Of a stretch of DNA of 64,000 nt, positions 54,634-62,808 are shown one piece after another; the first letter of the stretch is position 1, and every line of letters begins with the position of its first letter. A program made the translations under genes and the position numbers. This DNA comes from Pseudomonas sp. CFBP13508. Lineage in GTDB: Bacteria; Pseudomonadota; Gammaproteobacteria; Pseudomonadales; Pseudomonadaceae. The notes under the pieces were generated by a model that had not been told where the DNA came from, made no database searches, and worked only from the letters and a program-made list of their open reading frames with translations. The stretch is taken from the NCBI RefSeq assembly GCF_005233515.1, contig NZ_QFZZ01000003.1, forward strand, positions 587,259 to 651,258, written 5' to 3'.

Positions 54634-56034
54634 ATGAGCAACTATGACGTGGTGATTCTGGGCGGCGGCCCCGGCGGTTATAACGCAGCGATCCGCGCGG
54701 GCCAGCTCGGGCTCAAGGCCGCTTGCGTCGAAGGACGTGCGACCCTCGGCGGCACCTGCCTGAACGTTGGTTGCATGCCGTCCAAGGCCTTGTTGCACGC
54801 CTCAGAGCTGTACGCCGCTGCGGTGGGTAAGGAGTTCGCCAATCTCGGCATCGAGGTCGAACCGAAGCTGAACCTTGCGCAGATGATGAAGCAGAAGGAC
54901 GAAAGCGTCGCCGGCCTGACCAAGGGCATCGAGTTTCTGTTTCGCAAGAACAAGGTCGACTGGATCAAGGGTTGGGGTCACATCGACGGCCCGGGCAAAG
55001 TGACGGTGACCGACGCTCAAGGCAACAAGAGCGAGCTCAGCGCCAAGGACATCATCATCGCCACCGGTTCCGAGCCCACTCCCCTGCCCGGCGTAGAGAT
55101 CGACAACCAGCGCATCCTCGATTCCACCGGCGCGCTGTCATTGAGTGAAGTACCCAAACATCTGGTAGTGATTGGTGCCGGGGTGATCGGCCTGGAGCTG
55201 GGTTCGGTGTGGCGCCGACTCGGCGCGCAGGTCACCGTGGTCGAATACCTTGATCGTATCTGCCCCGGCGTCGATGGCGAGGCCGGCAAGACCTTGCAGC
55301 GCGCGCTGAGCAAGCAAGGCATCGCCTTCAAACTGAGCTCGAAGGTCACCAGTGCCACCAGCTCCGCCACAGGCGTGCAGCTTAGCGTCGAGCCTGCCGC
55401 CGGTGGCACGGCTGAGCTGATCGAAGCCGACTATGTGTTGGTAGCCATCGGGCGCCGCCCGTACACCCAAGGCCTGGGGCTGGAGAACGTCGGCCTGAGT
55501 ACCGACAAACGCGGCATGCTCGCCAACAAGCAACATCGCACCGAAGCCGCCGGGGTCTGGGTGATCGGCGACGTCACGTCCGGCCCGATGCTCGCGCACA
55601 AGGCAGAAGATGAGGCCATGGCCTGCGTCGAGCAGATCCACGGCAAGGCCGGCGAGGTCAATTACGCGCTGATCCCCAACGTCATCTACACCCAGCCGGA
55701 GCTGGCCAGCGTCGGCCAGACCGAGGAACAGCTCAAGGCCGAGGGCCGCGCCTACAAGGTCGGCAAGTTTCCCTTCACCGCCAACAGCCGGGCGAAGATC
55801 AATCACGAAACAGAAGGCTTTGCCAAAGTCCTCGCCGACGAGCGCACGGACGAAGTGCTCGGCGTGCACCTGGTCGGGCCGAGCGTGAGCGAGATGATCG
55901 GCGAATTCTGTGTGGCGATGGAGTTCAGCGCCTCGGCCGAGGACATTGCCCTGACCTGCCATCCGCACCCGACGCGTTCGGAGGCGTTGCGTCAGGCAGC
56001 GATGAATGTCGAGGGAATGGCGACGCAGATGTAG
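54634..56034 (+). CDS. lpd3: Dihydrolipoamide dehydrogenase, LPD-3 type
   Basis: A 466-residue FAD/NAD flavoprotein that reoxidises protein-bound dihydrolipoamide. FAD loop VVILGGGPGGYNAA, redox disulfide Cys42-Cys47 in GGTCLNVGCMPSK, NAD loop VVIGAGVIGLELG, second FAD motif VWVIGDVTSGPML and the C-terminal HPHPTRSE catalytic pair are intact. ATG 54634 (MSNYDVVILGG) has GGAG upstream. It is not beside any 2-oxoacid dehydrogenase genes, matching the orphan LPD-3 type of Pseudomonas (backup role for other complexes). Confidence 0.92.
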   Translation: MSNYDVVILGGGPGGYNAAIRAGQLGLKAACVEGRATLGGTCLNVGCMPSKALLHASELYAAAVGKEFANLGIEVEPKLNLAQMMKQKDESVAGLTKGIEFLFRKNKVDWIKGWGHIDGPGKVTVTDAQGNKSELSAKDIIIATGSEPTPLPGVEIDNQRILDSTGALSLSEVPKHLVVIGAGVIGLELGSVWRRLGAQVTVVEYLDRICPGVDGEAGKTLQRALSKQGIAFKLSSKVTSATSSATGVQLSVEPAAGGTAELIEADYVLVAIGRRPYTQGLGLENVGLSTDKRGMLANKQHRTEAAGVWVIGDVTSGPMLAHKAEDEAMACVEQIHGKAGEVNYALIPNVIYTQPELASVGQTEEQLKAEGRAYKVGKFPFTANSRAKINHETEGFAKVLADERTDEVLGVHLVGPSVSEMIGEFCVAMEFSASAEDIALTCHPHPTRSEALRQAAMNVEGMATQM

Positions 56035-56054
56035 GTTCCAAACCTTGCCGCCGT

Positions 56055-56119
56055 CTTCGCGAGCAGGCTCGCTTCCACTTTGGAATGCGTTCCCCCGTGG
56101 GAGCGAGCCTGCTCGCGAA
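56055..56119. repeat. REP pair (short spacer)
   Basis: Arms CTTCGCGAGCAGGCTCGCTT and CGTGGGAGCGAGCCTGCTCG with about 20 bp between, in the convergent gap of lpd3 and the Lrp-type gene. Confidence 0.9.
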
Positions 56120-56133
56120 TGGCGCCACCCGGT

Positions 56134-56607
56134 CTACAGCGGCAGATGGCCTAACGGCAGCGCGCCCGGCGCTTTCACCGTGTGAATGGCAAAGTTGCTG
56201 CGAATATCGCTCACCCCCGGCAGTTTCAGCAGGTGCGCGCTGACAAAGCGGTCATAAGCGCGCAAGTCAGGCACCACTACCTGCAACAAAAAGTCCGATT
56301 CACCGGACACCAGAAACGCCGAGACCACCTCAGGCAGCGCAGTAACAGCGGCATAAAAAGCCTCGGCGCGTTCTTCGTTGTGCCGCTCGACCTTGACCCC
56401 GACAAACACCGTCAGCCCCAGCCCGACTTCATCGCGATCCAGATTGGCCTGGTAGCCTCGAATCACCCCCGCCTCTTCCAGCATGCGCACCCGGCGCAGG
56501 CACGGCGAGGCCGACAGGCCGATTTCTTCTGCCAGCTCGACATTGCTCAGGCGTCCGTTGCGCTGCAGCGCGGCGAGAATCTTGCGGTCATAGGCGTCGA
56601 GTTTCAT
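56134..56607 (-). CDS. Lrp/AsnC-family regulator
   Basis: A 157-residue Lrp-type regulator: N-terminal helix-turn-helix (LDAYDRKILAALQRNGRLSN, EEIGLSASPCLRRVRMLEEAG) and a C-terminal RAM/ACT-like effector domain (FLVSGESDFLLQVVVPDL). Divergent from a LysE/RhtB exporter, 145 bp apart, which it probably controls in response to an amino acid. Confidence 0.9.
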   Translation of the reverse strand: MKLDAYDRKILAALQRNGRLSNVELAEEIGLSASPCLRRVRMLEEAGVIRGYQANLDRDEVGLGLTVFVGVKVERHNEERAEAFYAAVTALPEVVSAFLVSGESDFLLQVVVPDLRAYDRFVSAHLLKLPGVSDIRSNFAIHTVKAPGALPLGHLPL

Positions 56608-56752
56608 CTTTGGCAGATCCCGATAGTCCGACGGTTGAAAACCAGCAGGTTATGCCAAAACCGCCATGGTTTGAAGCTGACTACGCAAGCACCTGCCCCG
56701 CCCCCTCGCTCTAGACTGGCGCGAGCAAATAAACAACGAATGGGGGTGTGAT

Positions 56753-57382
56753 GTGGCAAGTCTGTGGCTGTTTATCCTGACCTTGGCTGTGGTTCTGCTA
56801 CTGCCGGGACCGGACATGATCCTGCTGTTGCAAACCGGTGCGTGGCAAGGTCGAGCTGCGGCGCTGGCCACCGCGCTGGGCCTGGCCATCGCCCGCGCCT
56901 GCCACGTGGCATTGGCGGCATTGGGGCTGGCGGCGCTGTTCAAAACGGCGCCGTGGACGTTTGACGTGGTGCGCATCGCTGGCGCGGCCTATCTGCTGTG
57001 GATCGGCATCCAGTGTTTTCGCAGCTCGCTGGTACCGAGCCTGCAAGCCCAAGAGCAGGTACCTGCCCACGGCCAGTGGCGCGGTGCGATCCGTCGCGGT
57101 TTGCTGACCAACCTGCTTAATCCCAAGGCGCTGCTGTTCTGCTCAGTGCTGTTGCCACAGTTTATTGTCAGCGACGGCGTGCCGGTGCTGACGCAGTTCG
57201 CCGTGCTCGGCCTGGTGCTGGTCAGCGTCGGCCTGCTGTTCGACAGTGTTGTCGCCATGACCGGCGCGGCCCTGGGCCGTTGGCTGCAACACAGTCCGAC
57301 CGCCCAGCGCATTCAGCAATGGCTGTTCGGCAGCCTGTTGATTGGCTTCGCCGTACGCCTGGGCTTTATTCAACAGGCCTAG
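56753..57382 (+). CDS. LysE/RhtB-family amino-acid exporter
   Basis: A 209-residue membrane protein with about six helices and the family N-terminal LLPGPDMILLLQTGAWQGR. Members export amino acids such as threonine, homoserine, leucine or lysine. The start is GTG 56753 after GGGGGTG. Its stop shares a CTAG with the stop of the convergent gene. Divergent Lrp regulator fits an amino-acid-induced efflux unit. Confidence 0.9.
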   Translation: MASLWLFILTLAVVLLLPGPDMILLLQTGAWQGRAAALATALGLAIARACHVALAALGLAALFKTAPWTFDVVRIAGAAYLLWIGIQCFRSSLVPSLQAQEQVPAHGQWRGAIRRGLLTNLLNPKALLFCSVLLPQFIVSDGVPVLTQFAVLGLVLVSVGLLFDSVVAMTGAALGRWLQHSPTAQRIQQWLFGSLLIGFAVRLGFIQQA

Positions 57383-59514
57383 CCTTTGCGCACCTTGCGC
57401 TGACGACGGGTAATCAGCATTAACGCAGCAACAGCGACAAGCAGCACCGCGCCGATCTGCACCGGCCACTTGTACGGCCGCAGCGTCCCACGCACGGCAT
57501 CGGTCACTTGGGTAACGTAACGCTTGTCGGCATTCTCAAAATCCGGATACGGGCATTGATTGCCGAAGTCTTGCGCCCACGGCACGTAAGGACCTTCCTT
57601 GACGTAGCGCTGATACAGCGCACTCTGGTCTTCAAGGCTGCTGTTCCAGCCGGCGGCATTGCACAACACCGCAGCAAATGCCTGACTGGTGTGGGGCAGG
57701 TTATCGGCGGCGCGACTGGCCAGTGCCGTGGCGACAAAACGATAGTGATAACGCTGCTCCGGTTGCGCGGCGCTGGCCTGCTGGCGCTGCACTTCCGCCG
57801 TGGAAATCAGCGGGCCGACATCCAGCTTCGTGCTCTCCAGCGTGTAATTGCCGCCGAAGGTGGCGTAATCAGGCGCCATCTCATAACCGAGGATGTCCAT
57901 GCCCCACTCCCGGGCCGTCCATGCGGCGTTGTACAACGCACTGGCGCGTTTGCTCGGCCACCACGCCGACTCGGCCTTGAGCCGTTGCTCGCCATAGAGC
58001 CGGGCCTTGTGCTGCAGATCGTCACTGGCGAAATAACCGACCGCTTCCTCGTAACGGCCCTCACGCAGCAAGCGCCGACCGAGCAAATTGCGCAGATTGG
58101 CGGCCACCGACAGCGGCACATAGTTGTCGCGCTCCTGCTGCGTCAATGGCGGCGGCGCCGGCACATTCTCATCGACGTACTGCTTGAGCTCATCGACCGT
58201 CAGCACCCGCTCGGCAACGGTGGCGGCATCGAACCAGTAAAAGCTGTTGCTGCGATACAGCTGCACGAACGCTTGCAGGTATTCGCCGCGTTGCAGCGCC
58301 AGGATCGCGCTTTCGCCCTCCACCCGGCATTTTGGCTGTACCGTTTCAAACGCCCAGTCCGGTGTGCGGCGATAACCCCAGTCTTCGTTCTGCGGAAAGG
58401 CCTGGGCGGCTTTGGCGTAAGCGGCGGCAGCGGCAGTCGTGTCGCCGTCACGCACTGCCAGTTTTGCCCGCAGCCACCAGGCCAGCCCGCCGTCGCCGGC
58501 GTTTACCAGAAACGCCTTGGCAGACGCGTAGTCGCCCTGTTGATAACTCATCGCCGCCAGTCGATCGGCATTGTCGAGGCTGCCACGGGTGCTGTTTTGC
58601 AGAAGTGTGACGAGTTTCTTTTCATTCGCCGGCTGCTCACCGAAAGACCAGCCCTGACGGCTGACCAGCGACGCCGTGACCAGTTGCTGCACTGCTGGCT
58701 GCTGGAGCAGTTTGGCCAACTGAGATTCCGGCAATTCGGCCAGTTCGTTCATCAGTTGCTTGAGCGAGGTGTAACCGACGGCCGAACCGTGCAGGTTCTG
58801 TGCTTCGTACAGTTCGATGGCGCCGCTCCAGTCGCCCGCGCTGCGCAACACCCGGGCCTCTTCACCAAGGCTGGCAACGCCCAGTTCCAGTGGATCGCTG
58901 AAGCCGTCGATGCTCAGTTGCCGTGCCTGGCGAAAGGCATCGCGCGCCTGCTCCAGCGCTTCGATGCGATCGTGCGCCTCGTTGCTCATGGCAAAGGCGA
59001 TGCGCCCGAGGGAATACGCCGCCCAGGTGCTGCGCAACCGACGCTGGTCTGCCGGCAGGGCCAGCACCTTGTTGAAATACTCACTGGCCATTTGATGCTC
59101 ACCGGTGGCAAAGGCCACCGCGCCGGCGACGTACAAGCGGATTTCCACCGGCAGACTGGCGCCCTGCTCCTCGGCCTGATGGGCATCGCTGAGCCCGCGC
59201 AGGCGCTTGACCACGACGTATTGCTCGGCGCTCAGGCCCACCTGCTCAGCCTGTTCGCGCGCCAGCTCTGACGTGTTGTCTTCGGCATAATCGTTGGGGT
59301 TATGGGTCGCTGCGGTGACATTTTTCAGCCCGGCAATGGTTTTACCCAGGCGACTGATTTCGAAGCTGAAACTGCCTTCGGGCAAATCCGCCAGGGTCTG
59401 CGCGCGGTTGTCGAGCAGGCGCATCGGGAAGTCCGGGCCGCAGGCCAGCGCCGACCCCAGCGGCAGACTGAGGCTCAGGCAGAGCAGATGGCGGGGCCAG
59501 TTACGGGTCAACAT
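57379..59514 (-). CDS. Large exported protein of unknown function (711 aa)
   Basis: Signal peptide (ending GSALA before CGPDFP), a long helical, repeat-like region consistent with TPR/Sel1-type architecture (EHQMASEYFNKVLALPADQR, AAAAYAKAAQAFPQ), and one C-terminal membrane helix (IGAVLLVAVAALMLITRRQR). ATG 59514 follows AAGGAGG exactly. Overlaps the upstream DUF3142 lipoprotein gene by 14 bp, so they are co-translated. Not recognised as a characterised family; probably periplasmic and anchored by its C-terminal helix. Confidence 0.75.
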   Translation of the reverse strand: MLTRNWPRHLLCLSLSLPLGSALACGPDFPMRLLDNRAQTLADLPEGSFSFEISRLGKTIAGLKNVTAATHNPNDYAEDNTSELAREQAEQVGLSAEQYVVVKRLRGLSDAHQAEEQGASLPVEIRLYVAGAVAFATGEHQMASEYFNKVLALPADQRRLRSTWAAYSLGRIAFAMSNEAHDRIEALEQARDAFRQARQLSIDGFSDPLELGVASLGEEARVLRSAGDWSGAIELYEAQNLHGSAVGYTSLKQLMNELAELPESQLAKLLQQPAVQQLVTASLVSRQGWSFGEQPANEKKLVTLLQNSTRGSLDNADRLAAMSYQQGDYASAKAFLVNAGDGGLAWWLRAKLAVRDGDTTAAAAAYAKAAQAFPQNEDWGYRRTPDWAFETVQPKCRVEGESAILALQRGEYLQAFVQLYRSNSFYWFDAATVAERVLTVDELKQYVDENVPAPPPLTQQERDNYVPLSVAANLRNLLGRRLLREGRYEEAVGYFASDDLQHKARLYGEQRLKAESAWWPSKRASALYNAAWTAREWGMDILGYEMAPDYATFGGNYTLESTKLDVGPLISTAEVQRQQASAAQPEQRYHYRFVATALASRAADNLPHTSQAFAAVLCNAAGWNSSLEDQSALYQRYVKEGPYVPWAQDFGNQCPYPDFENADKRYVTQVTDAVRGTLRPYKWPVQIGAVLLVAVAALMLITRRQRKVRKG

Positions 59515-60685
59515 GCGAACCTCCTTGATCAATATGTGCACAACGCGCCCAACCGACAGCGCGCTGTCCGCCCGCCGGCAAGCGGCCGTCACGCAGGCGG
59601 GTGAAGGTAAGCAGATTGGCACTTTGTTGCAACGAGTAACCGGCGAGCGCATCGGCGCCTGCACAATCCTGCGCCTTCAATGTAATTTTCGCGGGCCACG
59701 GGCTGTCGAGATTGCCGCGGTTATCGAGCTGGATGTCATAGAGTCCGCCCTGCTCTTTGAATGACAGGCGCAACTGACTGTTCAGCACATCTCCGCGAGC
59801 CACCGCGCGTAAAGTAGTCAGGCTCCAGGCGCGACGATCGTTGGCCAGCGGCAGGCGAAACCAGATCAAACCGGTCAGATGCTCAGGCGGATCCTCGCGC
59901 AAAGTCTTGGCCAATTGGCTGAGTTGCTGCGGATCGGCGAGCAACTCCCGACGCTGCCCGCCGCGCTCCAGTTGCACTTCGCTTTCCACTACCGGCGCGC
60001 CACCGTCATCGCTCAACAGCGCAACGCCGTAGGCCGGCAGCGCCAGATAGAAGGGTTTGTCGCTGACATGTGCCCAGGCCTTGGCCCATCTCAACGCCTG
60101 CTCGGGATCGAACAGACCCAGTCGCGGATCGCTCACGGCGTGGACTTGCAGCACGCTGCTGTCGACGCTTTGCAACAGCGCCGGCAAGTGCGCGCTGTCG
60201 AGCCAGGCCGGCAGCGCGGTGATGCTCAAAGGCAACGATGGCGGCAAGACCGCACGCAAGTGTTTGAGGAATTCAGCGTACACGGGCAGCCGTGCATTGC
60301 CGGCATCGTGGTCGATTTCGATACCGTTCAGCGTGAGGCCTTGCGCTTGCCAATCGGCAATGACCTGCAGAATCTGCTCGGTGACCTGCTGCTGGTCCAG
60401 TGACTGCAGCTGACCATCGAGGCGAATCACTGCGATCAGAGGGCGACCATCGGCTTTCAACAACGCTGGATCAACCCGCGCCCTGCGCCACCGCTCGCCG
60501 GGAAAGGCCTGCAATGCCAGTACGCGCAGGGTGGAGAAATCATGGCGACTGTCGCGCAATGCCGGTTCATGCGCAGGTGTCCATTGGCGTTGCCAGACGT
60601 AGAGCTGCTGGTCGAGGGCCGGTGCGGCGTGTTGCTCGCAACCTGCCAGCAAGACGCTAAGGATCAGACCCGCAATAAACCGCAT
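59501..60685 (-). CDS. DUF3142 lipoprotein
   Basis: A 394-residue protein with a lipoprotein signal (LLAGC near residue 16). The body fits DUF3142: YVWQRQW start, GLTLNGIEIDHDAGNARLP and LPLSITALPAWLDS, suggesting a TIM-barrel glycosidase-like fold (inference). Start at ATG 60685 (MRFIAGLILS). Coupled to the 711-residue exported protein. Confidence 0.78.
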   Translation of the reverse strand: MRFIAGLILSVLLAGCEQHAAPALDQQLYVWQRQWTPAHEPALRDSRHDFSTLRVLALQAFPGERWRRARVDPALLKADGRPLIAVIRLDGQLQSLDQQQVTEQILQVIADWQAQGLTLNGIEIDHDAGNARLPVYAEFLKHLRAVLPPSLPLSITALPAWLDSAHLPALLQSVDSSVLQVHAVSDPRLGLFDPEQALRWAKAWAHVSDKPFYLALPAYGVALLSDDGGAPVVESEVQLERGGQRRELLADPQQLSQLAKTLREDPPEHLTGLIWFRLPLANDRRAWSLTTLRAVARGDVLNSQLRLSFKEQGGLYDIQLDNRGNLDSPWPAKITLKAQDCAGADALAGYSLQQSANLLTFTRLRDGRLPAGGQRAVGWARCAHIDQGGSHVDP

Positions 60686-60733
60686 ACCTTGAAAATCCCC
60701 GAAACCACAGGCCGCAAGGTTACACAAAAACCG

Positions 60734-60828
60734 TGTAGGAGCTGACGAGTGAAACGAGGCTGCGATCTTTTGATCTTGCTTCAAGACTCCAGATCAAAAG
60801 ATCGCAGCGTGCCGCAGCGCCTACAGGG
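60734..60828. repeat. Degenerate inverted repeat, AAAGATCGCAGC family
   Basis: TGTAGGAGCTGACGAGTGAA to GCTGCGATCTTTTGATC, inverted against GATCAAAAGATCGCAGC and CGCAGCGCCTACAGGGA. Same family as 3056 and 37682. The stop codon of the methyltransferase gene (60821) lies inside the right arm. Confidence 0.75.
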
Positions 60829-61660
60829 ATGCCGCTGGTTTGCGCGCGATAATCACCTGACTCTTGGCCACCACCGCATCCAGCGCCTGCTTGATCTGCG
60901 CGCCGCGCGGGGAATCCAGCACCGCTTGCCAGGTATTGGCCCAGTGCTCGAGCATCGGGTGATCGGGATTGCTGAACTCGACCTTGGCCTCCCAGAACAA
61001 CATCATCCACATCGACCAGTAGAAGCCATATTGGCTGTGGCTGATGATTTCCAGCCCGGCGTCGCTGACCATGGCCTTGAACTGGTCTTCGCTGATGATG
61101 CGTATGTGGTTGGGTTTCTGGAAATACTCCGGCGCGGCGATGTCCTTTTGCAGGTCCTCGGAGCTGGGATGCGGCACGCTCAGCAGATACAACGCGCCCG
61201 GCTTGCCGACACGCACCAGTTCGGCAAGAAACTGCGCGGGATCGTCAACGTGTTCGATAACTTCAGTGCAGACCACACGCGTTGCCGTTGCCTCGGCAAT
61301 CGGTAGCGGGTTGCAGTCGGTAACGTGGCATTCGATGTCCCGGGCCGGGGTGTCGCTCAGACGCTGGCGCGTGGCTTCGACCTTGGCTGCATCGATATCG
61401 GCAAGAATGATCTTCGCCCCACGCATACCGCAGAAGTGCACGTTGCCGCCATCACCGCAACCGACATCAAGCAACGTGTCGTCGGCGCTCACAGCGAAGC
61501 CCGTGTACAGCTCGTGAGTCTCCTGGTTGAACCAGCCGCTGAGCTTCGCATCGTAAAGGCCGAGCATGTACGGATCGACTTTATCGGCAACCGCAGCGAC
61601 CGGTTCTGCCGAAGTTTGCGCAGGCGTTGTCGCCGAGAGTTTCTTCAAAAAGCTCAGCAT
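60821..61660 (-). CDS. Class I SAM-dependent methyltransferase
   Basis: A 279-residue methyltransferase with motif I LLDVGCGDGGN, acidic motif II ILADID, and the CTEVIEHVDDPAQFLAEL segment. Small-molecule or polysaccharide methyltransferase by family; substrate unknown. Downstream of and overlapping the acyltransferase gene (7 bp), itself coupled to a glycosyltransferase, so a role in surface glycan decoration is likely. Confidence 0.85.
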   Translation of the reverse strand: MLSFLKKLSATTPAQTSAEPVAAVADKVDPYMLGLYDAKLSGWFNQETHELYTGFAVSADDTLLDVGCGDGGNVHFCGMRGAKIILADIDAAKVEATRQRLSDTPARDIECHVTDCNPLPIAEATATRVVCTEVIEHVDDPAQFLAELVRVGKPGALYLLSVPHPSSEDLQKDIAAPEYFQKPNHIRIISEDQFKAMVSDAGLEIISHSQYGFYWSMWMMLFWEAKVEFSNPDHPMLEHWANTWQAVLDSPRGAQIKQALDAVVAKSQVIIARKPAASL

Positions 61661-62808
61661 GAGGTGGCTCCGGGTGAGGTAACTGCAGTTCGGGAGGTGC
61701 CGAGGCGCTTGACCAGCGCAGCTCCGCGATTGCGCATCGGCATTTCGATCAAGCGATAGTTGAATTCGCTGAGCAGCGCGATCAGGCCGAAGGCAATCAG
61801 CACCGTAAGGATGGGATGTCCGGCCGGGCTCGGCAGACCGCTGCTCTGCAAGCGAAAGATCAGCTCACGCAGCAGCAGATAGGCGGGGATGTGGATCAGG
61901 TAGATGCCGTAGGAACGGCTGCCGATCCAGGCCAGGCAGCGCTGAATGCGTCCGGCAGGCATCAGGTAGTCACGGTTGTACGAGGCGATCCAGACCAGCA
62001 GCGCACTGAGCACGGCGATCGAACCGATCCGATAATTGGCCAAGGTAAAACGGTCCGTGGCCATGAAGCTCAACGGCGCTGCAATGACAATCAAGGCTGA
62101 AATGCCAAGCCATGGTCGGCGCAAGAACGAGGGCTGCCAGCGCTGATAACCCGGCTGCGCACTCCACATCCCCAACAGCACGCCAAGGGCCAGCGCGTCG
62201 GTGCGTACCACCATCAGCAACGGCGTACGCACAGTCAGAATCTGCACCGCCACCAGCGCCAGCAATGCCCAGACCAGGCGTCGGCGAAACAACAGGATCA
62301 GCAAAGGAAAGAGCAGGTAGAACTGCTCCTCCAGCGCCAGGCTCCAGTAAACGAAACTGCTGCCATATTCGTAGTGGAAGAAGCTGTCGGCGAAGCGGAA
62401 ATTGGCGTATTGCAGCACCCCGGCCAAGGTCGCCTGAAGATTGGCGGATAGCGTGCCGAACGCACCGGATCGATTGAAAAACATACAGGCCAGCAGGATC
62501 AGCGCCAGCCACAGCCAAGCTGAAGGCAACAACCGAAAAGCCCGGCGCAGCCAGAAATGGCGTACCTGTTGCCAGCGCTCCTGGCCCGTCGTGCAGCCTT
62601 GCAGCACCGGGATCAAGCTGCGGGCGATGACAAAACCGGAGATCGCAAAAAACAGGTCAACGCCCCACCACGTCTGCGCCCATTCGTGGATCCGGGCCAT
62701 CGACGGCACCGGGTCAGTGAACAGATTGTCCTGCAGATGATGGAACAACACCGCGAGCACCGCGACCGCACGCAGGACTTCAACGTCCATGATGCGCTTG
62801 GCGTTCAT
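61654..62808 (-). CDS. Acyltransferase-3 family membrane protein
   Basis: A 384-residue integral membrane protein of the OafA/Acyltransferase-3 family: RIMDVEVLRAVAVLAVLFHH with the conserved His pair, GVDLFFAISGFVI, RRAFRLLPSAW and SYGIYLIHIPAY, spread over about ten helices. Such proteins O-acetylate LPS O-antigen or other glycans. ATG overlaps the glycosyltransferase stop. Confidence 0.9.
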   Translation of the reverse strand: MNAKRIMDVEVLRAVAVLAVLFHHLQDNLFTDPVPSMARIHEWAQTWWGVDLFFAISGFVIARSLIPVLQGCTTGQERWQQVRHFWLRRAFRLLPSAWLWLALILLACMFFNRSGAFGTLSANLQATLAGVLQYANFRFADSFFHYEYGSSFVYWSLALEEQFYLLFPLLILLFRRRLVWALLALVAVQILTVRTPLLMVVRTDALALGVLLGMWSAQPGYQRWQPSFLRRPWLGISALIVIAAPLSFMATDRFTLANYRIGSIAVLSALLVWIASYNRDYLMPAGRIQRCLAWIGSRSYGIYLIHIPAYLLLRELIFRLQSSGLPSPAGHPILTVLIAFGLIALLSEFNYRLIEMPMRNRGAALVKRLGTSRTAVTSPGATSC

